Positions 1 to 8,704 of a stretch of DNA of 32,532 bases are shown here, one piece after another. The DNA comes from Calditrichota bacterium. Its GTDB lineage: Bacteria; Electryoneota; B3-LCP. The first letter of the stretch is position 1. The number at the start of each line of letters is the position of its first letter. The notes under the pieces are model-generated. The model worked only from the letters and a program-made list of their open reading frames with translations, was not told the origin of the DNA and made no database searches. The stretch is taken from contig JAGVQJ010000170.1 of NCBI GenBank assembly GCA_020051775.1, positions 1 through 32,532 of the forward strand. The letters are read 5' to 3'. The position numbers and the translations under genes are program-made.

Positions 1-352
1 ACTTTCCGAATGCGCATAGATGCGGATCTCGCGCTAAGGTGAAAGCGCGATTCTCTACGACTGAACTGATCAATTCGTTCAGCCAGTTGACGTGATCCTG
101 TTCCCGCTGTTTCAACAGGTCAATCACACCGCTGGTCTCTTCTAAAAAACTCTGCATGGCGAGCTTCTTGCGAAGATCCATGACGGGAAGGATACGTCCT
201 CGTAAATTGATGATGCCACGCATAAAATCCGGGAAGCCCGGAATCTGTATGGCCTCATTGAATTGCACCAATTCACGAATGCATTCCGTTGGTATGCCAT
301 ACTGCTGTTTAAGTAGCTGGAGAATGACCCAGCTATTCTGAGGTTCTGACAT
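1..352 (-). CDS. CheW-like half domain fused to a CZB zinc-binding domain (partial)
   Basis: The C-terminus lies beyond the left edge; 117 codons are visible. Residues about 7-60 match the first half of a CheW domain, with the signature RGIINLRGRILPVMDL that also occurs in the CheW next door. The second CheW subdomain is absent. Instead residues about 75-117 look like a CZB (chemoreceptor zinc-binding) domain: DHVNWL, then DPHLCAFGK, the H..W and H.C..GK pattern that supplies zinc ligands. CZB domains are known to sense zinc or hypochlorous acid in chemoreceptors. The ATG is preceded by GGGA at suitable spacing, 69 bases after the cheW stop, so it is probably the third gene of the cheA-cheW transcript. 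I infer a soluble coupling or sensing adaptor for the chemosensory array. Both domain calls are good; the role is inference. Confidence 0.8.
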   Translation of the reverse strand, partial: MSEPQNSWVILQLLKQQYGIPTECIRELVQFNEAIQIPGFPDFMRGIINLRGRILPVMDLRKKLAMQSFLEETSGVIDLLKQREQDHVNWLNELISSVVENRAFTLARDPHLCAFGK

Positions 353-421
353 GATATCCCGTCTTAGTTATCATGATCCCAGGCGAATTCCAGACAGATT
401 TGTTTGAGTTCGCACTATCAA

Positions 422-937
422 TCAGGCTTCACCTCGTGCCGTCTCTAATTCCTGGTCAAGTTCACTATCATCCAACAGATCGCTGATGCTGAGCAGAATC
501 TTTACTGATTCATCCACATGCCCCAGACCGGAGACAAAGCGGCTACTTTGGCCCCCGCGTACGAGTGGTGGCGGTTCTATCTGACCTGCGGCAATATCCA
601 CAACTTCAGAAACAGAATCTACGATCAGTCCCACTGCTGAATTGCGGATGGTTACCACGATGATACAGGTACGTTCGTCATAGGCGCGCTCTCCTAATCC
701 GAAACGCAATCGCACATCCATTACCGGTATAACCTTACCGCGCAAATTGATTACCCCTTTGACGTAATTAGGCATATCCGGCAGATCGGTGATATTTTGA
801 ATTCCTATAATCTCTGTTACGTTCTTGATTTCAATGCCATATTCTTCTTTGCCCAGGGCAAAGGTTAAATGCTTCCCTTCCTGGGTATCCTCTTGCATTT
901 CCAGCAGATCTTCGTTAAGTTTATCGGTTGTCGTCAT
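422..937 (-). CDS. cheW: CheW chemotaxis coupling protein
   Basis: Single CheW domain protein of 171 residues that would bridge chemoreceptors and CheA in a cytoplasmic signalling array. The domain spans about residues 22-160, with the signature NYVKGVINLRGKVIPVMDVR and the second-subdomain stretch GLIVDSVSEVVDI. I chose the ATG at 937 because AAAGGG lies six bases upstream. An in-frame TTG at 955 would add six residues but has no ribosome site. The gene begins 30 bases after the cheA stop, so the two are surely co-transcribed. The acidic C-terminal tail is slightly longer than usual. Nothing appears missing from the fold. Which pathway it serves (flagellar, pilus or other output) cannot be told, since no receptor, CheY, CheR or CheB gene lies in the window. 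Confidence 0.95.
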   Translation of the reverse strand: MTTTDKLNEDLLEMQEDTQEGKHLTFALGKEEYGIEIKNVTEIIGIQNITDLPDMPNYVKGVINLRGKVIPVMDVRLRFGLGERAYDERTCIIVVTIRNSAVGLIVDSVSEVVDIAAGQIEPPPLVRGGQSSRFVSGLGHVDESVKILLSISDLLDDSELDQELETARGEA

Positions 938-967
938 GTTAAGCCCTTTCTTCAAAATGAGGATATT

Positions 968-3376
968 TTACATCGTCGCCGGTTGAAGCCTTCCCCCCTG
1001 CTTCAGTAAATCTCTCCCTGGTGTTGAAACTTTATTCTGGCCGGATAGATTGAAGATTCCCGCGATGTCCATGATCAGACTTACGTCGCCATCACCCAGG
1101 ATAGTACAGCCGGAAATTCCCTGCAAGTCGCCTATGTAACGGGATAACCCTTTGATCACAATCTGTTGCTGACCGATCAACTCATCCACCAGGAGGCACA
1201 GGCTGCGCCCCTCATTTTCCACCATCAGAATTAATCCTTCGCTCAGATCTTTTGCTTCAGATTGCACTTTGAATATTTCGTGCAAGCTCATGATGGGGAT
1301 CAAATTACCCCGAATATTTATAATTTGCTGGCCGTCCATCAATTGCGTGACGTCTTTGTAGTTCGGTCTCAAAGTTTCCTTGATAGAAACGATGGGGACG
1401 ATGTATCTCTCTTGTCCGACTCGTACTACCATTCCATCAATAATCGCCAGGGTCAGCGGCAAGCGCAGAGTAAAAACACAACCCTGCTCAGGCTCACAGC
1501 GTACGTCAACTTTACCGCGTAAGTTTTCGATATTTCGCTTGACAACATCCATCCCCACACCGCGCCCCGATACATCGGTTACCTTTTCTGCGGTGGAAAA
1601 TCCCGGCAAGAAAATGAGCTGCCAGACTTCCGCATCGCTGAGTTCGTTGCCCTCTCCACTCAACAGGCCCCGCTCGATGGCTTTTGCCAGGATTTTTTCC
1701 CGATTCAAACCCTTGCCGTCATCTTTTACCAGGATCCAAACCTCGCTGCCCATATATTTTGCTTCCAGGGTGATAGTGCCAATTTCGTTTTTCCCGGCGG
1801 CAAGGCGTTTATCAGGGGTTTCGATGCCGTGGTCAATAGAATTGCGGATTAAATGAACCAAGGGATCATTTATCTGTTCTATAACGGTTTTGTCAACTTC
1901 GGTCTCTTCGCCGATAATTTCAAGTTCGATTTTCTTTTCCGCTTTTGTCGATAAGTCGCGCACCAGTCGAATCATCTTGCGGAATGTGCCGGAAAGCGGG
2001 ATCATACGAATCGAAGTGATGGTATCCTGCAGATCGCGGCTAATCTTTTCAAGATGCAGAACGGATTTTTCAAACCGATCCAAGGATATGCGCGCTCCCC
2101 TGATGTCTGGGTTCTGCGCCACCATGGCTTCTGCGATGACCAGCTCGCCCACCAGATCCAAAAGCGCATCCAGCTTTTCGACATCCACTCTCACCGACTG
2201 ACGCTGAGCGACCCCGGTGTCAAGTTGCCTGCGTCCCGCGCCTGAGCGCCGGTCGTCGCCCTGGCGTCGTTCCAGTATTTGTGGCGGAGTAGACGCTCCC
2301 GGCGCTGTTTCACATACCTCAGCCAATAGTCGTTCCAGCTCGGCCTCTTCAGTTGCTGAAGCTTGCCCTCCAGATGAATCAGCCATGTTTGATTCGGCAT
2401 TGGCAATTGGCGCCGTGGCATGGACTCCAATTTCCCCGATGTAGTCCTGTAACAGACTCATCCAACCTAACAACCCTTGAATTTTTGCGGCTTGACCTTC
2501 GGTAATCATGCGCAAACCGCCTTTTAATTCGTCTAAAATCTCTAATAGCAACGAAATCAGATCGTTTGTTATTGATCGGGCGTTATCTTTGATTTCAGCT
2601 AAAACCGTTTCGGATTGATGGCTTAGTTTTTCCAGGTCACGGTGACCAAACATCCCGCAATTACCCTTGAAACTGTGCATCGCCCGAAATGCTTGTGAAA
2701 GGTGCTCAAGATTGTTTGGCTCTTTCTCCAGTGCCAGCAGAGCTTGTTCAGCCTGATCAATCAGTTCCTGACTTTCAACCGAAAATTGTATTGCCATCTC
2801 AGGCGTAATGGTAAAATGGAGAGTTGATGATTGTGCCTCTTCACCTTCAGGAGGAGGTTCCGATGGGGCTTTCGATGCGGGGACGATTTTGGGCTTCAAA
2901 GTTTTGCTATTTTTCTCCTGTTCCGCAGAACTGGGAGTACCGGATTGTTGAATCGCGGTAACGGCCTGGCCCAACTGGCCGATCAATTTCTTAGCTTCAT
3001 CCTCATTCCCCTTATCCGTCTGCTTCCCGTTTACGTCGCCGAGTAATTGTCTCATAAAGTCACAAGTGCGGATCAATAAATCAATGTGTTCGCTGGATAA
3101 AACAGCGGATCCTTTGCGGAACAGATCCAGTAAAGTTTCCGCCGTGTGCGTGACTCGGTTGATCGTTTCCAATCCCAAATATCCGGCGCTCCCTTTAAGC
3201 GAATGAAACAGCCGGAAGATGCCGTTTAAAACCTCTGGGTCCACGCCTTCGATCTGGAATGAACCTCTTTCCAGTTCGATCAGTTGGGGCTCGACTTCAT
3301 CCAACATCTCTAAGCCCTCTTCCACAAAGCTGTGCAAAAGCTCCAATTGTTCATTATCCAGTTTGGAAGCAGCCAT
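968..3376 (-). CDS. cheA: CheA histidine kinase with two HPt domains
   Basis: Chemotaxis-type histidine kinase of 802 residues. It autophosphorylates and passes phosphate to response regulators. Two HPt domains are visible: the first with phospho-acceptor His58 in LFHSLKGSAGYLG, the second with His234 in AMHSFKGNCGMFG. A variable linker follows (about 300-385, including an Arg-rich ERRQGDDRRSGAGRR stretch), then the dimerisation helices, an HATPase domain with N box HLIRNSIDHGIE, G boxes DDGKGL and GRGVGMDVV, and a C-terminal CheW-like regulatory domain. No clear P2 response-regulator docking domain is seen in the linker. The ATG has GGAG nine bases upstream. It leads a cheA-cheW-(CheW/CZB) set. 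Tandem HPt CheAs are typical of systems with extra regulators or non-flagellar outputs, so the output here is open. Confidence 0.96.
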   Translation of the reverse strand: MAASKLDNEQLELLHSFVEEGLEMLDEVEPQLIELERGSFQIEGVDPEVLNGIFRLFHSLKGSAGYLGLETINRVTHTAETLLDLFRKGSAVLSSEHIDLLIRTCDFMRQLLGDVNGKQTDKGNEDEAKKLIGQLGQAVTAIQQSGTPSSAEQEKNSKTLKPKIVPASKAPSEPPPEGEEAQSSTLHFTITPEMAIQFSVESQELIDQAEQALLALEKEPNNLEHLSQAFRAMHSFKGNCGMFGHRDLEKLSHQSETVLAEIKDNARSITNDLISLLLEILDELKGGLRMITEGQAAKIQGLLGWMSLLQDYIGEIGVHATAPIANAESNMADSSGGQASATEEAELERLLAEVCETAPGASTPPQILERRQGDDRRSGAGRRQLDTGVAQRQSVRVDVEKLDALLDLVGELVIAEAMVAQNPDIRGARISLDRFEKSVLHLEKISRDLQDTITSIRMIPLSGTFRKMIRLVRDLSTKAEKKIELEIIGEETEVDKTVIEQINDPLVHLIRNSIDHGIETPDKRLAAGKNEIGTITLEAKYMGSEVWILVKDDGKGLNREKILAKAIERGLLSGEGNELSDAEVWQLIFLPGFSTAEKVTDVSGRGVGMDVVKRNIENLRGKVDVRCEPEQGCVFTLRLPLTLAIIDGMVVRVGQERYIVPIVSIKETLRPNYKDVTQLMDGQQIINIRGNLIPIMSLHEIFKVQSEAKDLSEGLILMVENEGRSLCLLVDELIGQQQIVIKGLSRYIGDLQGISGCTILGDGDVSLIMDIAGIFNLSGQNKVSTPGRDLLKQGGRLQPATM

Positions 3377-3508
3377 TCTACTTATCTCCAGATCTGCTGA
3401 AGCCCGAAAAGTCAGATTGCGGGCCGCTTTTAAATAAATCGGAGGGAAATTCTATAGCTCGATTAATACACTATGATTTGATTGTAGGACCACCTTTTCA
3501 AGTGCTAT

Positions 3509-3536
3509 ATAATAACATTTGTTGCTGATTAAACAA
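3509..3536 (-). promoter_or_regulatory. Candidate sigma70-type promoter for cheA
   Basis: On the minus strand TTGTTT is followed after 16 bases by TATTAT. Transcription would start near 3502, giving an untranslated leader of about 125 bases before cheA. Match is moderate; no experimental or comparative support is available. Confidence 0.3.
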
Positions 3537-3582
3537 CTTAAAAAGGTTATATTTTAGCCCTATTAATGTGCCCTAAAAATTA

Positions 3583-3600
3583 GTGGATATTTTTATCCAC
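3583..3600. repeat. Perfect inverted repeat GTGGATA-TTTT-TATCCAC
   Basis: Seven-base arms around a TTTT centre, midway between divergent cheA and selB. It could be an operator or a small hairpin. On the minus strand it is followed after three bases by a short T run, so a weak terminator reading leftward is also possible. No regulator can be assigned. Confidence 0.4.
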
Positions 3601-3670
3601 CCTTATAAATATATGGCAAAATTTAGAGAAATTATTGAACTTGTGGCACTTGGATATGTACAAAAGAGGC

Positions 3671-3699
3671 TTGATATTTCCAGCGCTTGATTGTATATT
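3671..3699 (+). promoter_or_regulatory. Candidate sigma70-type promoter for selB
   Basis: TTGATA, a 17-base spacer and TATATT form a close match to the sigma70 consensus. The start of transcription would fall near 3706, leaving a leader of only about 18 bases with no recognisable Shine-Dalgarno before the selB ATG. Confidence 0.5.
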
Positions 3700-3723
3700 G
3701 TAAGAGTTTGATTAAATAAACCT

Positions 3724-5640
3724 ATGCACCATACCGTTATCGGCACAGCCGGGCACGTGGATCACGGCAAGTCTTCGCTGGTCAAAGCGTTGACGGGCAC
3801 CGATCCCGATCGTTTGCAGGAGGAGAAGGATCGTCAGATGACCATTGATCTGGGATTCGCCTTTCTGGGACAGAACCTCACTTTTATTGACGTGCCCGGG
3901 CATGAGAAATTCGTAAAAAACATGCTCTCCGGCGTAGCCACAGTTGACGCCATTATCTTCGTAATCGCCGCGGATGACGGTTTCATGCCGCAAACCGAAG
4001 AGCATTTCGAAATTCTGAAACTGCTGGAAGTTCAGCATGGCCTGGTGGCCTTGACCAAGATTGATATGGTCGAGGCGGACTGGTTGGATCTGCTGGAAGA
4101 GGATATTCGCGAACGGTTGCGAGGCTCATTTCTGGAAAACGCCCCTATCCTGCGGGTGGATTCACTATCCGGGAAGGGGATTGAAGAACTGAAAACCAGC
4201 TTGCTGGCGTTGGCGGAATCATTGCCCGCGCGCCCGGAACGAGGCGTTTTCCGCATGTATGTGGATCGCGTCTTCAGCATCAAAGGCGCCGGTACGGTTG
4301 TGGCGGGCACGGTACTGGGTGGTTCCTTGAAGAGCGGGGAACGGGCTGAAATCCAACCTCGGGGCCTGGACGTGAGAGTGAAACGCATTCAGGTGCACAA
4401 CCAGGAAGTGCCGGAAGCGCATACCGGCGAACGCGCCGCCATCAATTTGCAAGGAGTGGAGACTTCCCAGATTGAACGCGGCGATCTGCTGGCTCAAGCC
4501 GGCTATTTCCGCTCTACCTATATGCTGAACGTCTCTTACCAGCACTTAAGTTCAGCCGGTCGCGCGCTCGAAAACCGAGCCCGAGTGCGTTTGCACCTGG
4601 GCACGGCGGAATACCTGGCTCGTGCGGTTACTTTGGAGAAGAAACCTTTACATCCGGGGCAATCTGGTTTCGTACAACTGAGACTGGAATCGCCCACGGT
4701 TTGCGAAATCGGCGACCGGTTCGTAATCCGCGATTATTCTCCGGGCCGTACGATCGGCGGAGGCCGCATTCTGGAGGTCCACCCCAAGAAACTCAAGTAC
4801 CTGCCGGATGAGGAAATTGACATCCTGGAGACCCTGGAGATCGGCGGCTCGAAGGAATTGGTGGAAACTCATCTACGGCGCGGAGGATTCCAACCCTTCA
4901 CACCTGAATTGGTCGCCCGTGATCTGTCTCGCCCTGCGACGGAAATCTCCGTGTTAATTGAAGAGTTGCTGGCGGATGGATTATTGGTGCGATTATCCGG
5001 CCCCACCGCTTCCTGGGTGGTTCATCACCAGCCGTTGGAAAAGGCACAGGAAAAACTACTGTCCATTTTGGACGATTTCCATAAAAACAATCCCTGGCGT
5101 TTGGGTTTAAAACGTTCCACCCTGGCCAGTCAGATTTTCGGCACTGTAGATAAGGCTCTGTATGACGCTTTTCTGGAATACCAGGTGGCCGACGACCAGA
5201 TTGAATTAAACGGAGAAATTGCGCTGCGGAAAGGGCATCAGGTCCGTTTTAATCCTCAGCAGGAAGCTCTGGCGCAAAAAGTCTTGCAAATTTATTGGGA
5301 AGCGGCCTTTGTAACCCCGGATTTCGATGAACTTATGGAACAATTGGAAATCCCTACGGATAAGCTTAGACCGGTGATCACAGGGTTGGCGGATAAGGGT
5401 GAGTTAAAGGAGATCAGCATTGGGGTCGGTAAGGCCTTGATCTTTCACGCCAAGCGCATGGAAGAGGCACGTCTGGCGGTGCTGAAGCTTTTCGAGACGA
5501 AGAATGAAGTGGCCTTTTTCGAAATCCGCGAAGCGCTCAATTCCACTCGCAAATTCACTACACCGATCCTGAATTATTTCGACCAGATCGGTCTGACCGT
5601 GCGTGTGGGTGACATCCGGATGCTGAAATCGAAAGCGTAG
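3724..5640 (+). CDS. selB: Selenocysteine-specific elongation factor SelB
   Basis: GTPase of 638 residues that delivers selenocysteinyl-tRNA(Sec) to ribosomes paused at an in-frame UGA next to a SECIS hairpin. The G domain has G1 [12 protein letters not shown] (7-18), switch [13 protein letters not shown] (37-48), G3 DVPGHEKF and G4 TKID. Beta-barrel domains II and III follow, and the last 250 or so residues are the winged-helix repeats that bind SECIS in SelB. The combination of TAGHVDHGK, DRLxEEK and MTIDLGFA is SelB-specific rather than EF-Tu. Position 38 is Gln where Gly is usual (RGMTIDLG). No selA, selC or selD lies nearby in the window. Its presence means the organism probably decodes UGA as selenocysteine, which supports the selenoprotein candidate proposed later in the window. 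Confidence 0.95.
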   Translation: MHHTVIGTAGHVDHGKSSLVKALTGTDPDRLQEEKDRQMTIDLGFAFLGQNLTFIDVPGHEKFVKNMLSGVATVDAIIFVIAADDGFMPQTEEHFEILKLLEVQHGLVALTKIDMVEADWLDLLEEDIRERLRGSFLENAPILRVDSLSGKGIEELKTSLLALAESLPARPERGVFRMYVDRVFSIKGAGTVVAGTVLGGSLKSGERAEIQPRGLDVRVKRIQVHNQEVPEAHTGERAAINLQGVETSQIERGDLLAQAGYFRSTYMLNVSYQHLSSAGRALENRARVRLHLGTAEYLARAVTLEKKPLHPGQSGFVQLRLESPTVCEIGDRFVIRDYSPGRTIGGGRILEVHPKKLKYLPDEEIDILETLEIGGSKELVETHLRRGGFQPFTPELVARDLSRPATEISVLIEELLADGLLVRLSGPTASWVVHHQPLEKAQEKLLSILDDFHKNNPWRLGLKRSTLASQIFGTVDKALYDAFLEYQVADDQIELNGEIALRKGHQVRFNPQQEALAQKVLQIYWEAAFVTPDFDELMEQLEIPTDKLRPVITGLADKGELKEISIGVGKALIFHAKRMEEARLAVLKLFETKNEVAFFEIREALNSTRKFTTPILNYFDQIGLTVRVGDIRMLKSKA

Positions 5641-5712
5641 TCATAATTCAAGATAGATGAAACCGCACTATCGTGCTCATCAACGAGTAAAAAGATAGCA
5701 GGGGATAAAACC

Positions 5713-6768
5713 ATGAAAGCCATCCAGAAAACCAGCGCACAGCCGGGCTTGACCTTTACCACTAACGCTCTCATGCCAAAAATCAACTCTCCGACTGAGG
5801 TGTTAATCAAGGTGCGGGCAACCGCCATCTGCGGCACCGACGTGGATATTTACAAATCAGACGAAGACCTGGCGCGACGTATGGCCAAAGCACTGCCGGT
5901 TATCATCGGCCATGAGTTTTGCGGCGAGATTGCCGAAGTCGGCAAGGCCGTCAAACGCGCAAAAGTGGGTGATTACGTGTCCGCGGAGATGCATATCGTC
6001 TGCGGTGAATGCTACAACTGTCGCACCGGCAATGGACATTGGTGCATCAACACCAGTGTGAAGGGTATTGACGACGATGGCTGCTTCGCCGAATATGTCG
6101 TCGTGCCGGAATACAATATAATCAAGCTGCCCGAAGATCTTCCCGAAGACGTGGCCGCCTATCTGGATGCCATTGGCAATGCCATGCACACTATGTCCAC
6201 GATCCAGATCGCTTCGCGGCGCATCGCTATCCTGGGTGCGGGCCCGATGGGCATCATGGCTGCTAAAATCGCCAAATTGTGCGGCGCCATCGAGGTGTTG
6301 ATCACTGATGTCAATCCCATGCTTTTAAAGGTGGCCGCTCAGAACGGCGCCGACCACGTTTTCAATGTCTCTAATCCTGATGAGCGCAAGGCGTTTATCG
6401 AAATATGCCGGAAGGATCCCACCCGCCGGGGTGTGGATGCCGTGGTCGAGATGTCCGGCCACCCCACCGCCTACGAAGATCTGTTCGAGTGTGTGCGCAT
6501 GGGCGGCGAAGTGGCTCTCCTGGGACTTCCACGCCATCCCCTCTCCGTTAATTTCACCCGTCATGTCGTCTTCAAAGGATTGACCATCCGCGGTATCACC
6601 GGACGGCGCATGTTTGACACCTGGTTCCGCATGTTGGGCTTGATGCAGGCGGGATTATTACCTACTTTAAAGGAAATCGTCACCCACCACCTGCCCTTGG
6701 AAGACTTCCAAAAGGGGTTCGACATCAAGCTAAAAGGCGATGGACTTAAAGTCGTGTTCAAACCATAA
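5713..6768 (+). CDS. tdh: L-threonine 3-dehydrogenase, zinc-dependent
   Basis: Medium-chain dehydrogenase of 351 residues that would oxidise L-threonine to 2-amino-3-ketobutyrate with NAD+, the first step of threonine breakdown to glycine and acetyl-CoA. The catalytic zinc site shows Cys40 in CGTDVDIY and His67-Glu68 in GHEF. The structural zinc site is Cys97, Cys100, Cys103 and Cys111. The Rossmann motif GAGPMG is at 175-180. Threonine-dehydrogenase hallmarks are GNAMHT (155-160) and GITGRRMFDTW near the C-terminus, plus the final DFQKGFD. Several sorbitol and alcohol dehydrogenases share the fold, but these signatures favour Tdh. AGGGG precedes the ATG. The partner 2-amino-3-ketobutyrate CoA ligase (kbl) is not adjacent. 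The downstream TPR gene starts ten bases after the stop, suggesting co-transcription. Confidence 0.88.
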   Translation: MKAIQKTSAQPGLTFTTNALMPKINSPTEVLIKVRATAICGTDVDIYKSDEDLARRMAKALPVIIGHEFCGEIAEVGKAVKRAKVGDYVSAEMHIVCGECYNCRTGNGHWCINTSVKGIDDDGCFAEYVVVPEYNIIKLPEDLPEDVAAYLDAIGNAMHTMSTIQIASRRIAILGAGPMGIMAAKIAKLCGAIEVLITDVNPMLLKVAAQNGADHVFNVSNPDERKAFIEICRKDPTRRGVDAVVEMSGHPTAYEDLFECVRMGGEVALLGLPRHPLSVNFTRHVVFKGLTIRGITGRRMFDTWFRMLGLMQAGLLPTLKEIVTHHLPLEDFQKGFDIKLKGDGLKVVFKP

Positions 6769-6778
6769 CGGAGCAGGC

Positions 6779-7756
6779 ATGAAGATTACAGCTTCCTTCA
6801 TCGCGGTTGTCGGTGGATTGATGCTGACAAATTTGGCCAATGCACAGCCGGCCGATCCCGTCTCGCAGGCGACCGGCCTGTTTGACAGCAGCCGGTACGA
6901 TGAATCCAAAGAATTGCTTGATGCTTACCTGCGCGACCATCCCCAGGACGCTCGCGCTCTTTCCTACCGAGGTCGCATCGCCCTGGTGCAGAATGATTTC
7001 GACCGGAGTATAGACTGGTGTGAAAAGGCCGTAAAGCTTGAAGACGGTAATGCCGAATATCATCTATGGTTAGCCCGAGCTTATGGGTTGAAAACCCAGA
7101 ATTCCGGGAAATTGAAGCAGGCTTTTCTTGCGCCCAAGGTAAAACGCGAATTCGAGCGCGCTGTCGAATTGGACTCTAAACTCATTCCGGCGCGTATGGG
7201 CTTGATGCAGTATTATATGTCAGCGCCTGGGGTCATGGGCGGCAGCAAAGATAAAGCAAAGTTAGAGGCTGGGCAGATCAAAATACAGGACCCTTATATG
7301 GGGTATCTGGCTTATGCCATGTTATATGAAACCAACGATGAAAAAGATAAAGCTCGTCAGGAATATCTGGCTGCCATACAAGCGTATCCTGACAGTCTTT
7401 TAATTCAATATCAGCTTGGGTATTTTTACCAGAACAACCAGGAATATGAGGCTGCGTTCTCGCTCCTCGAAGCAATGCTCAAGTTACATCCCGAAGAGTT
7501 GAACGCTCTTTATCAGATCGGGAGAACCGGCGCGTTTTCCGGTCAAAAACTGGAACGCGCCGAGGAGTGCCTGAAGCAATATCTGACTTCCACTCCGGGA
7601 CGCAACGATCCGCCTTTGGAAGCGGCTCACTTCCGCCTGGGACAGGTGTACGAAAAATGGAATAAGAAGGAATTAGCCGTTCAGGAATACCAGACCACGT
7701 TGAAGTTGAATCCCAAGCATGATAAAGCAAAAGAAGCATTGAAAAAATTGAATTAG
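6779..7756 (+). CDS. Secreted TPR-repeat protein
   Basis: Protein of 325 residues with a cleavable-looking signal peptide (MKITASFIAVVGGLMLTNLA, cut after ANA) followed by tetratricopeptide repeats along most of the chain, for example YDESKELLDAYLRDHPQDARA, then a run near the end ending with AVQEYQTTLKLNPKHDKA. TPR solenoids bind partner proteins; this one would work in the periplasm. The ATG used here has GGAG just upstream; an in-frame ATG 39 bases earlier lies inside tdh and would spoil the signal peptide. The gene lies ten bases after tdh. I cannot name a specific partner. The family is large and its function is not predictable from sequence alone. Confidence 0.85.
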   Translation: MKITASFIAVVGGLMLTNLANAQPADPVSQATGLFDSSRYDESKELLDAYLRDHPQDARALSYRGRIALVQNDFDRSIDWCEKAVKLEDGNAEYHLWLARAYGLKTQNSGKLKQAFLAPKVKREFERAVELDSKLIPARMGLMQYYMSAPGVMGGSKDKAKLEAGQIKIQDPYMGYLAYAMLYETNDEKDKARQEYLAAIQAYPDSLLIQYQLGYFYQNNQEYEAAFSLLEAMLKLHPEELNALYQIGRTGAFSGQKLERAEECLKQYLTSTPGRNDPPLEAAHFRLGQVYEKWNKKELAVQEYQTTLKLNPKHDKAKEALKKLN

Positions 7757-7814
7757 AACGACACAGAATCTTGCTCTTATATTTGATTTTCCCCATGTTA
7801 TAGTAGGACCAATT

Positions 7815-8681
7815 ATGGAAATTACACCTCGACAAAACAGCCAGAATGTGCTCTACTTCTCCAAGTATCACGGCGCCGGCAATGATTTCATTCTTGTGGA
7901 TGGCATCCGTTACCCCGACACTCCCTCTTGGTGGCACCGCGAAACCATCGAAAAGCTCTGCCACCGCCACTATGGCATCGGAGCTGATGGATTGATCGTG
8001 CTGATGGAATCGGATTCCTGCGATTATCGTATGAAATACTTCAATTCCGATGGCCAGGAAGCGCAAATGTGCGGTAACGGTCTGCGCTGTCTAACGCTCT
8101 TTCTTCGCGACCAGGGCTATTCAGTTCCCCCGCTGATGAGTATCCAAACGCTGGCCGGCGACGTGTCGGTTGAATTGATGGCCGATGACCGCGTGCGAGT
8201 AATCATGCCGGCGGTGAATTTTAGCCGCAAGGTCATTCCCATGCGCGGGGACGGCGAGGCCATTAATGAAGAGCTCAAGATTGACAACTTGACCTTGCGT
8301 TTTACCGCCTTATCAGTAGGTAATCCTCATGTGGTCATTTTTGGCGATTATACAGATGAACAAGTGAAAGAGTTAGGGCTTAAAATCGAGAACCACGATC
8401 TATTTCCCCAGCGCACCAATGTGCACTTTGTGAAGGTCGAATCACACGATAAAATCGTACAGAAGATCTGGGAGCGCGGGAGTGGAGCCACCCTGGCTTG
8501 CGGATCAGGTGCGGTCGCCGCAGTAGCCGCTGGTATCGCAATGGGATTGTTGCCGCATGGAGCCGCTATTAGAGTGCACCAACCCGGCGGCGAACTGAGG
8601 GTGGCTGTAGCCGAAGAGTTTCGTGAAACCCTCCTGGAAGGCGAAGCCGTCTACGTGTACCACGGCGTCGTGGAGTTTTAA
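7815..8681 (+). CDS. dapF: Diaminopimelate epimerase
   Basis: Pyridoxal-independent racemase of 288 residues that converts LL- to meso-diaminopimelate for lysine and peptidoglycan synthesis in the cytoplasm. The N-terminal KYHGAGNDFILVDG is diagnostic. The two catalytic cysteines are both present: Cys86 in MCGNGLRC and Cys229 in TLACGSGA. The substrate-binding GNPH (169-172) and ERGSGAT motifs are also intact. Length is normal; the N-terminus is about ten residues longer than many homologues. AGGA lies seven bases before the ATG. The rest of the lysine pathway is not in the window. The presence of meso-DAP synthesis is consistent with a Gram-negative-type wall. Confidence 0.97.
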   Translation: MEITPRQNSQNVLYFSKYHGAGNDFILVDGIRYPDTPSWWHRETIEKLCHRHYGIGADGLIVLMESDSCDYRMKYFNSDGQEAQMCGNGLRCLTLFLRDQGYSVPPLMSIQTLAGDVSVELMADDRVRVIMPAVNFSRKVIPMRGDGEAINEELKIDNLTLRFTALSVGNPHVVIFGDYTDEQVKELGLKIENHDLFPQRTNVHFVKVESHDKIVQKIWERGSGATLACGSGAVAAVAAGIAMGLLPHGAAIRVHQPGGELRVAVAEEFRETLLEGEAVYVYHGVVEF

Positions 8682-8704
8682 CCTCCATCACCAGGAACGC
8701 ACTC

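Larger units (their letters stand above)
3377..3723. other. Divergent intergenic region cheA / selB
   Basis: This 347-base AT-rich stretch separates the leftward chemosensory genes from rightward selB. I see no convincing ORF or RNA gene in it. It holds one good and one weaker promoter candidate and a perfect inverted repeat, each listed separately. Confidence 0.7.

Noticed and set aside
938-955. TTG start adding six residues to cheW
   Set aside because: No Shine-Dalgarno at that site; the ATG at 937 has AAAGGG at good spacing.
1380-2444. Several ORFs of 75-158 codons antisense to cheA
   Set aside because: They mirror cheA codons (Ser/Arg-rich compositions) and show no domain; the sense strand has full CheA motifs.
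3645-3665. TGGCAC resembling the -24 box of a sigma54 promoter upstream of selB
   Set aside because: The -12 TTGCA/T element at the required distance is missing (TATGT is there instead), while a good sigma70-type match lies closer to selB.
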